NCBI GenBank assembly: GCA_020442095.1
Contig: JAGRKY010000329.1
Location: 1 to 6,703 of the forward strand
Length of the DNA stretch: 6,703 bases
Direction: 5' to 3'
DNA from: Bauldia sp.
GTDB taxonomy: Bacteria; Pseudomonadota; Alphaproteobacteria; Rhizobiales; Kaistiaceae
This document shows positions 1 to 5,652 of this stretch, piece by piece (position 1 is the stretch's first letter; every line of letters begins with the position of its first letter). Under the pieces are notes generated by a model, which was not told where the DNA came from, ran no database searches, and worked only from the letters and a program-made list of their open reading frames with translations. Both the position numbers and the translations under genes were made by a program.

Positions 1-2
1 CG

Positions 3-143
3 ATGCAGCAGGCGGCCCGCGTTTCCCAGCGCACGGCTTTCTTCCATCTCGGGGTGCTGGTCGAAATCGGCAGCACGCAGGACATCTTCACGAATCCAAA
101 AGACAAGCGCACCCAGGATTACATCACCGGCCGCTTCGGCTGA
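3..143 (+). CDS. pstB: PstB, phosphate ABC transporter ATP-binding protein (C-terminal fragment)
   Basis: This is the last 46 codons of an ABC ATPase, reading in frame from the left edge of the window to TGA at 141-143; the true start lies outside. The visible residues [14 protein letters not shown] correspond to the segment just after the H-loop in PstB (family pattern [16 protein letters not shown]). The ending [18 protein letters not shown] is the characteristic PstB C-terminus (family form P..K.TEDYI.GR.G). PstB is known to energise high-affinity phosphate import through PstSCA and, with PhoU, to pass phosphate status to the PhoR/PhoB system. phoU starts 14 nt after the stop on the same strand, so the two are almost certainly co-transcribed. 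ATP-binding motifs are outside the window and cannot be checked. Confidence 0.95.
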   Translation: MQQAARVSQRTAFFHLGVLVEIGSTQDIFTNPKDKRTQDYITGRFG

Positions 144-157
144 GCAACGGAACGATC

Positions 158-886
158 ATGGCCAATCAAGAGCATATCGTCACCTCCTTCGACGACGAAC
201 TGAACTCCCTCGCGCAGAAGATCGCCGAAATGGGCGGCATCGCCGAGCAGCAGGTCGGGGACTCGGTCGCTGCCCTTTCCCGACGCGACGAGGCGCTTGC
301 CCAGCGGGTGATCGGTATCGACCAGCGGATGGACGAGCTGCAGCGCAACATCGAGGACGAGGCGACGCGGATGATCGCGCGGCGCCAGCCGATGGCGCAG
401 GATCTTCGCGAGATCGTTGCCGCGATCCACATCGCCAACGACCTCGAACGGGTAGGGGATCTGGCCAAGAACACCGCCAAGCGGGTCTTCGCCATCGAGG
501 GCAACTTCGCCGCAAAGCGTCTCGTCAGCGGCGTCGAGCACATCGCCGAGATGAGCCTCGCCCAGCTCAAGCTGGTCCTCGACGCCTATACCGCCCGCGA
601 CCTCGAAGGCGCGCTGTCGGTTTGGCAGCGGGACGACGAGATCGACGCGATGTACACCTCGCTGTTCCGCGAGTTGCTGACCTACATGATGGAAGATCCT
701 CGCAACATCACCTTCTGCACGCATCTCCTGTTCTGCGCCAAGAACATCGAGCGCATCGGCGACCATGCAACCAACATCGCCGAGACCATCCACTACCTCG
801 TCACCGGCGTGCCGCTGACCGAGGAACGGCCGAAGAAGGACACCAGCAGTGTCACGACGGTCGAATACACGGAGTCCGATGACTGA
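158..886 (+). CDS. phoU: PhoU, phosphate signalling / Pst regulator
   Basis: The 242-residue product matches the usual PhoU length (about 235-245). It shows the two-fold internal repeat of three-helix bundles, each carrying the metal-binding signature: NDLERVGD at residues 94-101 and KNIERIGDH at 195-203. In known PhoU proteins these acidic clusters bind Fe, Mn or Mg. PhoU is a cytoplasmic peripheral protein that restrains Pst transport and keeps PhoR from activating PhoB when phosphate is plentiful. The start ATG lies 14 nt after the pstB stop, with only a modest Shine-Dalgarno (GGA at 149-151), which suggests translation coupled to pstB. The last 20 or so residues (EERPKKDTSSVTTVEYTESDD) form a polar tail that is probably disordered. 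phoB follows after 71 nt. The family assignment is secure. Confidence 0.97.
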   Translation: MANQEHIVTSFDDELNSLAQKIAEMGGIAEQQVGDSVAALSRRDEALAQRVIGIDQRMDELQRNIEDEATRMIARRQPMAQDLREIVAAIHIANDLERVGDLAKNTAKRVFAIEGNFAAKRLVSGVEHIAEMSLAQLKLVLDAYTARDLEGALSVWQRDDEIDAMYTSLFRELLTYMMEDPRNITFCTHLLFCAKNIERIGDHATNIAETIHYLVTGVPLTEERPKKDTSSVTTVEYTESDD

Positions 887-945
887 CGCATGGAGCGTAC
901 CGTTCGGACTGTTGATTCAGATATGATGTTGCTTGCCGTGCATCT

Positions 946-952
946 GGGAGGG
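946..952 (+). promoter_or_regulatory. Strong ribosome binding site deciding the phoB start
   Basis: GGGAGGG at 946-952 lies 5-6 nt before ATG 958. The reading frame is open further upstream and a GTG occurs at 952-954, but that codon overlaps the purine run and leaves no spacing for ribosome binding. ATG 958 is therefore the chosen start. Confidence 0.8.
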
Positions 953-957
953 TGCCG

Positions 958-1653
958 ATGAAGCCGCGCGTGATGATCGTCGAGGACGAGGAGCCGCTCT
1001 CGTTGATGCTTCGCTACAATCTGGAAGCCGAAGGCTACCAGGTCGAGACGGTGGAACGCGGCGATGATGCCGAAACCCGCCTCCGCGAGATGACGCCGGA
1101 TCTCCTCCTGCTCGACTGGATGCTCCCGGGTGTCTCCGGCATTGAGCTCTGCCGCCGGCTGCGCGCCCACGAGGCGACGCGCGGGCTGCCGATCATCATG
1201 CTGACCGCGCGCGGTGAGGAATCCGAGCGGGTGCGGGGGCTGGCGACCGGCGCCGACGACTATGTCGTCAAGCCCTTCTCGGTTCCCGAACTGATGGCGC
1301 GGGTGAGGGCGATCCTCCGCCGTTCACGGCCCGAGCTGATCGCTTCGGTGCTCCGCGCGGGCGAGCTGGAACTCGATCGCGAGACCCATCGCGTCAGGCG
1401 CCGCGGTCGCGAGCTGCAACTCGGCCCGACCGAATTCCGGCTCCTGGAATTCCTGATGCAGAGCCCGGGGCGGGTCTATACCCGGGCGCAGATGCTGGAT
1501 GGCGTCTGGGGCCGTGATGTTTATGTGGATGAGCGGACGGTCGACGTTCACGTTGGCCGCCTGCGCAAGGCGCTCGGCCATGGCCGCGATCCGATCCGCA
1601 CCGTGCGCGGCTCCGGCTATTCCTTCGACGAGAGCTTCGCCGAAGCGCACTGA
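958..1653 (+). CDS. phoB: PhoB, phosphate-regulon response regulator (OmpR family)
   Basis: The 231-residue product is a two-domain response regulator. Residues 1-120 are the receiver domain: acidic pocket E9/D10, phosphoacceptor D53 (LLDWMLPG), T83 and K105 (VVKPF). These fall at the same numbers as in E. coli PhoB. Residues about 130-226 are a winged-helix DNA-binding domain, with LGPTEFRLLEFL at the start and the recognition-helix region RTVDVHVGRLRKAL followed by the wing TVRGSGYSF. Phosphorylated PhoB is known to bind Pho boxes and activate phosphate-scavenging genes. Location after pst-phoU supports PhoB over other OmpR-family members. No phoR kinase gene is adjacent within the window. 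The 71-nt gap after phoU holds a GANTC site (GATTC, 914-918) but no promoter I can support, so read-through from the pst operon is the likely main source of transcript. The start is set by the GGGAGG at 946-951. Confidence 0.95.
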   Translation: MKPRVMIVEDEEPLSLMLRYNLEAEGYQVETVERGDDAETRLREMTPDLLLLDWMLPGVSGIELCRRLRAHEATRGLPIIMLTARGEESERVRGLATGADDYVVKPFSVPELMARVRAILRRSRPELIASVLRAGELELDRETHRVRRRGRELQLGPTEFRLLEFLMQSPGRVYTRAQMLDGVWGRDVYVDERTVDVHVGRLRKALGHGRDPIRTVRGSGYSFDESFAEAH

Positions 1654-1676
1654 GACCGACCGTCTCCTCCCGACAA

Positions 1677-2186
1677 TCAGTCGTTCCTGTCGCGGCGGTC
1701 GCGCCGCCGGTCATTGGCCGGCTGGTAGGCGAGCCGCGAGTGATATTCGCAATAGGGCAGGCCGTTGAAGTTGCGGTGGCCGCAGAAGTGGAAATCCTCG
1801 GACCCCGGATCGCCGATCGGCCATTTGCACATCTGGTCGTTCAGCGCGAGCAGCGACACCTTGAGGCTGATCGGCACGACGAGATCTTCGATCGGCACCG
1901 GCGCCGGGGCGCGGCGCGGGCTGGGGCTGGCGTGAACCTTGAGGGCGGTATTGCCGGCAACGAAGGATGATCGTGACGTCGGCCGGTGGGGCGTCGACGT
2001 CCGCATCTTGCGCGGCCGCGGCGTGCTTGAAGCGGGCTTGGCCCGGCCCGACAGGTTCAGCCGGTGAACCTTGCCGATGACCGCGTTGCGGGTCACGCCG
2101 CCAAGCTGCGCGGCAATCTGGCTTGCGCTCAAGCCGTCTGCCCAGAGTTTCTTCAGCAACTCGACACGTTCGTCGGTCCAGCTCAT
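1677..2186 (-). CDS. gcrA: GcrA, cell-cycle regulator and sigma-70 cofactor
   Basis: The 169-residue product is a clear GcrA. Residues 1-45 (MSWTDERVELLKKLWADGLS, then ASQIAAQLGGVTRNAVIGKV and HRL) are the helix-turn-helix DNA-binding domain. Residues about 48-98 form a Pro/Ser/Arg-rich linker. Residues about 103-155 are the sigma-interacting domain, with CKWPIGDP at 120-127, FHFCG at 132-136 and PYCEYH at 144-149. In Caulobacter, GcrA binds RNA polymerase sigma-70 and GANTC sites methylated by CcrM, activating genes as replication alters their methylation state. C120, C135, C146 and H149 could form a metal site; that is my inference. The tail DRRRDRRDRND (159-169) is a run of alternating Arg and Asp. 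The start ATG (2186-2184) has a GAGGGG about 9 nt upstream. The gene is convergent with phoB (23-nt gap) and divergent from argD. Confidence 0.95.
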   Translation of the reverse strand: MSWTDERVELLKKLWADGLSASQIAAQLGGVTRNAVIGKVHRLNLSGRAKPASSTPRPRKMRTSTPHRPTSRSSFVAGNTALKVHASPSPRRAPAPVPIEDLVVPISLKVSLLALNDQMCKWPIGDPGSEDFHFCGHRNFNGLPYCEYHSRLAYQPANDRRRDRRDRND

Positions 2187-2215
2187 GCGGGTTCACCCCT
2201 CGTCTTTGCGCAGGC

Positions 2216-2228
2216 GGATTCGGAATCC
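2216..2228. promoter_or_regulatory. 13-bp palindrome carrying two GANTC sites upstream of gcrA
   Basis: GGATTCGGAATCC is a perfect inverted repeat with 6-bp arms around a central G. It contains GATTC (2217-2221) and GAATC (2223-2227), two CcrM target sites 1 bp apart. It lies 30-42 nt upstream of the gcrA start codon, so it is probably within the 5' untranslated region or the promoter-proximal part. CcrM and GcrA use of GANTC is established in Alphaproteobacteria; a role at this site is inferred. Confidence 0.55.
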
Positions 2229-2341
2229 CTCGACGTGCGCCGCCCGATACTCGGACCGACGCCAAACGTTCGTAATTAGATACAGAGATCCGCCGCTAAA
2301 CAGATGTCGTACTCGACTGCGGGGAGGCTACAATATGCACT

Positions 2342-2369
2342 GACTCACTGACAAGAGTCGCCGTGAGTC
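2342..2369. promoter_or_regulatory. Cluster of three GANTC (CcrM) sites
   Basis: GACTC at 2342-2346, GAGTC at 2355-2359 and GAGTC at 2365-2369 occur within 28 bp. The outer two belong to a perfect 7-bp inverted repeat, GACTCAC (2342-2348) with GTGAGTC (2363-2369). The cluster is about 155-185 bp upstream of the gcrA start and about 70-100 bp upstream of the argD -35 element. GcrA is known to act at methylated GANTC near sigma-70 promoters, so this may be a GcrA/CcrM-responsive element for gcrA (autoregulation), for argD, or for both. Which gene it serves cannot be decided from sequence. Confidence 0.5.
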
Positions 2370-2428
2370 TCGATCGCATTTCGTGTCGTTTTCCCCAGTT
2401 CGTCCCATCGATCTCCACTGACCGGCGA

Positions 2429-2463
2429 ACCGCCCCGCGATTGACACCAAACCTCGGGGCGGT
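2429..2463. repeat. 9-bp perfect inverted repeat around the argD -35 element
   Basis: ACCGCCCCG (2429-2437) and CGGGGCGGT (2455-2463) are exact reverse complements separated by 17 bp. The dyad is centred at 2446, at the end of the -35 hexamer, and its right arm ends 1 bp before the -10 hexamer. This placement would suit an operator for a dimeric repressor. The sequence does not match any arginine-repressor box I recognise. Confidence 0.45.
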
Positions 2464-2470
2464 GCTATAA
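2441..2470 (+). promoter_or_regulatory. Sigma-70-type promoter for argD-argF-hslO
   Basis: A consensus -35 TTGACA (2441-2446) is followed after 18 bp by CTATAA (2465-2470), the usual alphaproteobacterial -10 form. The predicted transcript start is near 2476-2478, giving a leader of about 68 nt before the argD ATG. It is the best housekeeping promoter I can find in the window. Confidence 0.75.
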
Positions 2471-2483
2471 GGTCCCTGCCGAG

Positions 2484-2510
2484 AGTGCTGCCCCGAGGCG
2501 GCGCTTTTTT
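2484..2510 (+). terminator. Intrinsic-terminator-like hairpin in the argD leader (possible attenuator)
   Basis: AGTGCTGCC (2484-2492) pairs with GGCGGCGCT (2497-2505) to give a 9-bp stem with two G-U pairs and a CCGA loop, followed by six T (2505-2510). This is a textbook intrinsic terminator shape, yet it sits about 7 nt downstream of the predicted argD start site and 34 nt before the argD start codon. It may be an attenuator, produce a short RNA of about 34 nt, or stop transcripts from further upstream. The structure is visible; the function is inferred. Confidence 0.6.
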
Positions 2511-2544
2511 AATTTCTGGACAATAGGTTGGTACGGGGGCGATC

Positions 2545-3738
2545 ATGAGCCGCTCACCTCTTTTCGATACATTCGCGCGGGCGCCGCTGGCCTTCGATCA
2601 CGGCGAGGGCTGCTGGGTCGTGACCACCGATGGCCGCCGAATGCTCGATTTTTCCGGTGGCGTCGCGGTGAACGTCCTCGGCCATGCTCATCCACAACTC
2701 GTCGAGGCGCTGAAGGCGCAGGCCGAGAAGCTCTGGCACGTCTCCAATCTCTTCCAGATCCCCGAACAGGAAGCGCTGGCGAAGACGCTGACTGAGACGA
2801 CCTTCGCCGACAAGGTGTTCTTCTGCAATTCCGGGGCGGAGGCGGTCGAGTGCGCGATCAAGACCGCGCGCCGCTACCAGTTCGTCAGCGGTCATCCCGA
2901 GCGGGTGCGGATCATAACCTTCGCCGGCGCCTTCCATGGCCGGACGCTCGCGACCCTCGCGGCGACCGGCAATCCGAAATACCTCGAGGGCTTCGGCCCG
3001 ATCGCCGGTGGCTTCGACCAGGTGCCGCTCGGCGACAGGAAGGCGGTCGAGGCGGCGGTCGGTCCCGAGACGGCGGCGATCATGATCGAGCCGATCCAGG
3101 GCGAGGGCGGCGTCCGCCTGGTCGATCGCCAATTCCTGCGTGACCTGCGCGAGATCTGCGACAAGAACGGCCTGCTGCTCATCTTCGACGAGGTCCAGAC
3201 CGGCGTCGGCCGGACCGGAAAGCTGTTCGCCTATCAATGGTCGGATATCGAGCCGGACATCATGACCTCGGCAAAGGGCATCGGCGGCGGATTTCCGTTC
3301 GGCGCCTGCCTGGCAACGGAAGAAGCGGCCAAGGGCATGACGCCCGGCACCCACGGATCGACCTTCGGCGGCAACCCGCTGGCAATGGCGGTCGGTAACG
3401 CGGTGCTCAAGGTCGTGCTGTCCGACGGTTTCCTCGAGGAAGCCCAGCGCAAGAGTCTTTATCTCAAGCAGCGGCTCGCTTCGGTTGTCGACAGCCACCC
3501 CGATATCGTCGGCGAGATCCGCGGCGAGGGCATGCTGATCGGCGTCCGTTGCCTCGTGCCGGTCGGCGATGTCATCGCCGCCGCGCGCGACCAGGACATG
3601 CTGTGCGTCGCAGCGGGCGAGAACGTCGTCCGCCTGCTGCCGCCGCTCAACGTCACCGAGGCGGAGATCGACGAGGGCGTCAAGCGTTTCGACGCGGCCC
3701 TCACGGCACTGGAGACCGCCCAGGCATCGGGCGGCTGA
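2545..3738 (+). CDS. argD: Acetylornithine aminotransferase, class III PLP enzyme
   Basis: The 397-residue product has the expected ArgD length. It shows the fold-type I, class III aminotransferase pattern: SGAEA at 96-100 (cofactor phosphate binding), FHGRT at 130-134, EPIQGEGG at 182-189, [12 protein letters not shown] at 214-225 with D215 contacting the pyridine nitrogen, the PLP Schiff-base lysine K244 in [11 protein letters not shown], and GSTFGGNPL at 271-279. ArgD transfers an amino group from glutamate to N-acetylglutamate 5-semialdehyde, giving N2-acetylornithine. Many bacterial ArgD enzymes also serve the succinyl-diaminopimelate step of lysine synthesis. The start ATG has GGGGG at 2535-2539 just upstream. 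argF follows after 4 nt, which supports the arginine assignment over other class III enzymes (GABA or ornithine aminotransferase). Transcription probably starts from the promoter at 2441-2470. Confidence 0.95.
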   Translation: MSRSPLFDTFARAPLAFDHGEGCWVVTTDGRRMLDFSGGVAVNVLGHAHPQLVEALKAQAEKLWHVSNLFQIPEQEALAKTLTETTFADKVFFCNSGAEAVECAIKTARRYQFVSGHPERVRIITFAGAFHGRTLATLAATGNPKYLEGFGPIAGGFDQVPLGDRKAVEAAVGPETAAIMIEPIQGEGGVRLVDRQFLRDLREICDKNGLLLIFDEVQTGVGRTGKLFAYQWSDIEPDIMTSAKGIGGGFPFGACLATEEAAKGMTPGTHGSTFGGNPLAMAVGNAVLKVVLSDGFLEEAQRKSLYLKQRLASVVDSHPDIVGEIRGEGMLIGVRCLVPVGDVIAAARDQDMLCVAAGENVVRLLPPLNVTEAEIDEGVKRFDAALTALETAQASGG

Positions 3739-3742
3739 TACG

Positions 3743-4663
3743 ATGGCCAGAAATTTCATCGACCTCGCGGAGATTGATCCGCCGATCCTGAGATCAATCA
3801 TCGACGAGAGCCGCAGGCTGAAGGCCGACCGCAGGACCGAGCGGGCCGAAAAGCCGCTCGCCGGCCGGGTGCTCGCGATGATCTTCGACCGTCCGTCGAC
3901 CCGGACCCGGGTATCGTTCGACGTGGCCATGCGCGAGCTCGGCGGCGAAACCATCATGCTGACCGGCGAGGAAATGCAACTTCGCCGTGGCGAGACCATA
4001 TCGGATACGGCCAAGGTGCTGTCCCGCTACGTCGACGCGATCATGATCAGGACGCTCGACCACGATACCGTGGAGGAACTCGCAGAGGCTGCGACCGTGC
4101 CTGTGATCAACGGGCTGACCCACCATTCGCATCCCTGCCAGGTGATGGCGGATGTCCTGACCTTCGAGGAGCATCGCGGACCGATCGGCGGCAAGACCGT
4201 TACATGGCTCGGTGACGCCAACAACGTCTTGACGTCCTGGGTGGAGGCGGCGTCGGCTTTCGGCTTTTCCATGCGCGTTGCGTCGCCGCCGGAGCTCGCG
4301 GTTCCGGCCTCGCTCGTCGTCTGGGCGCGCGAGAAGAAGGCCGACCTCGTGCTGACGGACGATCCCGAGGCGGCGGCATCCGGCGCCGACTGCCTGGTCA
4401 CCGACACCTGGGTTTCGATGGGCGACGGCGAGGCCGAGCGGCGCCATAACCTGCTGCGGCCGTATCAGGTCAACGCCCACCTGATGGGCTTGGCGAAGCC
4501 GGACGCGATTTTCATGCATTGCCTCCCGGCCCATCGCGGCGAAGAGGTGACGTCCGAGGTGATGGACGGCCCGCATTCGGTGGTATTCGACGAAGCCGAA
4601 AATCGGCTGCATGCCCAGAAGGGCATCCTTGCATGGTGTTTCGGGGTGAACGGCGGATTGTGA
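3743..4663 (+). CDS. argF: Ornithine carbamoyltransferase
   Basis: The 306-residue product is a complete OTCase. The carbamoyl-phosphate motif STRTR is at 52-56, with HPCQ at 130-133 in the second phosphate-binding segment. DTWVSMG at 221-227 is the ornithine-binding SMG loop. [11 protein letters not shown] at 259-269 holds the catalytic cysteine C260. The SMG loop and HCLP motif separate OTCase from aspartate carbamoyltransferase. The enzyme makes citrulline from ornithine and carbamoyl phosphate in the cytoplasm, and the family acts as a trimer. The frame is open well upstream of 3743, but that part overlaps argD and reads as low-complexity Arg/Ser. ATG 3743, 4 nt after the argD stop, gives the normal N-terminus and suggests translational coupling. 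The 3' end overlaps the hslO start. Confidence 0.96.
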   Translation: MARNFIDLAEIDPPILRSIIDESRRLKADRRTERAEKPLAGRVLAMIFDRPSTRTRVSFDVAMRELGGETIMLTGEEMQLRRGETISDTAKVLSRYVDAIMIRTLDHDTVEELAEAATVPVINGLTHHSHPCQVMADVLTFEEHRGPIGGKTVTWLGDANNVLTSWVEAASAFGFSMRVASPPELAVPASLVVWAREKKADLVLTDDPEAAASGADCLVTDTWVSMGDGEAERRHNLLRPYQVNAHLMGLAKPDAIFMHCLPAHRGEEVTSEVMDGPHSVVFDEAENRLHAQKGILAWCFGVNGGL

Positions 4664-5652
4664 CCGAGACCGGTGTCCAGACGGTTGCGCCGGCCGGCGA
4701 CGACGCGGCGCTTCCCTTCGAGGTGTCGGCGCTCGACGTGCGCGGCCGGGCGATCCAGATGGGGCCGGCGCTTGACGCCATCCTGTCCAGCCACGGCTAT
4801 CCTGATGCGGTCTCGAAGCTGCTTGCCGAAGCGCTCGTCCTGACGGTGCTGCTCGGCTCGTCGCTCAAGTTCGACGGCAAGTTCATCCTCCAGACCGATT
4901 CCGACGGACCGGTGGACATGCTGGTCGCCGACTACCGCACGGACGGCGGCTTGCGCGGCTATGCGCGTTTCGACGCCGAGCGGGTCGCCTCGGCCGTGCG
5001 GGAAGGGCTGAAGGATCCCTCCGATCTCCTCGGCAAGGGCGCACTGGCGATGACGATCGACCAGGGCCCCGACATGAGCCGCTACCAGGGCATCGTCCCG
5101 CTCGACGGCGTGTCGCTGGAGGAAGCGGGCCATGTCTACTTCCGCCAGTCGGAACAGATCCCGACGCGCATTCGTCTCGCCGTTGCCGAGTTCCACGACC
5201 GCGACGCGCAAGGGACGCTGCGGAAGACCTGGCGGGCGGGCGGGATCATCGTCCAGTTCCTGCCGCAGGCATCGAGCCGGATCGCGACGGCCGACCTGCC
5301 CGGCGGCGACGTGCCGGAGGGCATCGAGGTCGGTCCCGTCGACGAAGACGACGCTTGGGTCGAGGCGCAGTCGCTGGTCGGCACGGTCGAGGACCACGAG
5401 CTGACCGACCCCGCGGTGCCTTCGGAACGCCTGCTCTATCGCCTTTTCCACGAGCGCGGCGTCCGCGTCTTCACGCCGAGGCCGGTGACCAACGCCTGTT
5501 CCTGCTCGCGGGAAAAGGTGGCGGGGCTGCTCGAAAGCTTCTCGGCGGAGGAGATCGCCGAGAGCATCGACAACGGCGAGATCGTGGTGACCTGCGAATT
5601 CTGCGGGACGAAATACCGCTTCGACCCCGGTCAGTTCACGTCGGATTCCTGA
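4660..5652 (+). CDS. hslO: Hsp33 redox-regulated holdase chaperone
   Basis: With the GTG start at 4660 the product has 330 residues. The N-terminal substrate-binding domain begins near [14 protein letters not shown] (18-31) and includes [20 protein letters not shown] (69-88), RYQGIVPL (141-148) and SEQIPTR (164-170). The C-terminal redox switch carries C280-S-C282 and C312-E-F-C315, the conserved CxC and CxxC zinc motif. Hsp33 is known to be inactive when reduced and zinc-bound; oxidation forms disulfides, releases zinc and exposes a holdase surface that protects unfolding proteins. Start choice: GTG 4660 overlaps the argF stop as GTGA, typical of coupled genes. An in-frame ATG at 4633 would add 9 residues and a 31-nt overlap; it has GAAGGG about 10 nt upstream and cannot be excluded. 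The family is certain, the exact start less so. Confidence 0.94.
   Translation: MTETGVQTVAPAGDDAALPFEVSALDVRGRAIQMGPALDAILSSHGYPDAVSKLLAEALVLTVLLGSSLKFDGKFILQTDSDGPVDMLVADYRTDGGLRGYARFDAERVASAVREGLKDPSDLLGKGALAMTIDQGPDMSRYQGIVPLDGVSLEEAGHVYFRQSEQIPTRIRLAVAEFHDRDAQGTLRKTWRAGGIIVQFLPQASSRIATADLPGGDVPEGIEVGPVDEDDAWVEAQSLVGTVEDHELTDPAVPSERLLYRLFHERGVRVFTPRPVTNACSCSREKVAGLLESFSAEEIAESIDNGEIVVTCEFCGTKYRFDPGQFTSDS

Larger units (their letters stand above)
2187..2544. other. Divergent gcrA/argD intergenic regulatory region
   Basis: This 358-bp stretch has no convincing protein gene. It contains five GANTC sites: two in the palindrome at 2216-2228 and three at 2342-2369. On the argD side lie a 9-bp inverted repeat, a sigma-70-type promoter and a terminator-like hairpin with a T-run. 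The 2266-2340 part is richer in A+T than the flanking genes. No convincing -10/-35 pair for gcrA could be assigned. The best minus-strand candidate is TTGTCA at 2354-2349, sitting among the GANTC sites, but it lacks a good -10 at proper spacing. Confidence 0.8.

Noticed and set aside
952..957. GTG start for phoB adding two residues
   Set aside because: The GTG overlaps the GGGAGGG ribosome site, leaving no spacing; ATG 958 also aligns D10, D53, T83 and K105 with E. coli PhoB numbering.
1692..1707. GCGGCG/CGCCGC hairpin near the gcrA stop as a bidirectional terminator for phoB and gcrA
   Set aside because: The 6-bp stem has no T-run on either strand and encodes the Arg/Asp-repeat tail of GcrA; the codon repeats explain it.
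2327..2354. gcrA promoter TTGTCA-16 bp-TGTAGC on the minus strand
   Set aside because: The -35 is reasonable but the -10 matches only half of the consensus, so I could not list it as a promoter; it is mentioned only in the GANTC finding.
2509..2512. CtrA half-site TTAA upstream of argD
   Set aside because: It is a lone tetramer in the T-run after the hairpin, with no second TTAA at 7-bp spacing.
2688..2696. DnaA-box-like TCATCCACA
   Set aside because: It is a single 8-of-9 match inside conserved argD codons (HAHPQ region), with no partner boxes or AT-rich unwinding element, so chance is the better explanation.
2554..4014. 486-codon open frame on the minus strand opposite argD and argF
   Set aside because: It lies wholly antisense to two unmistakable enzymes, has no recognisable domain, and is explained by high GC at third codon positions. 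The same applies to the antisense frames at 119-793 (opposite phoU), 3794-4612 (opposite argF) and 4465-5736 (opposite hslO).
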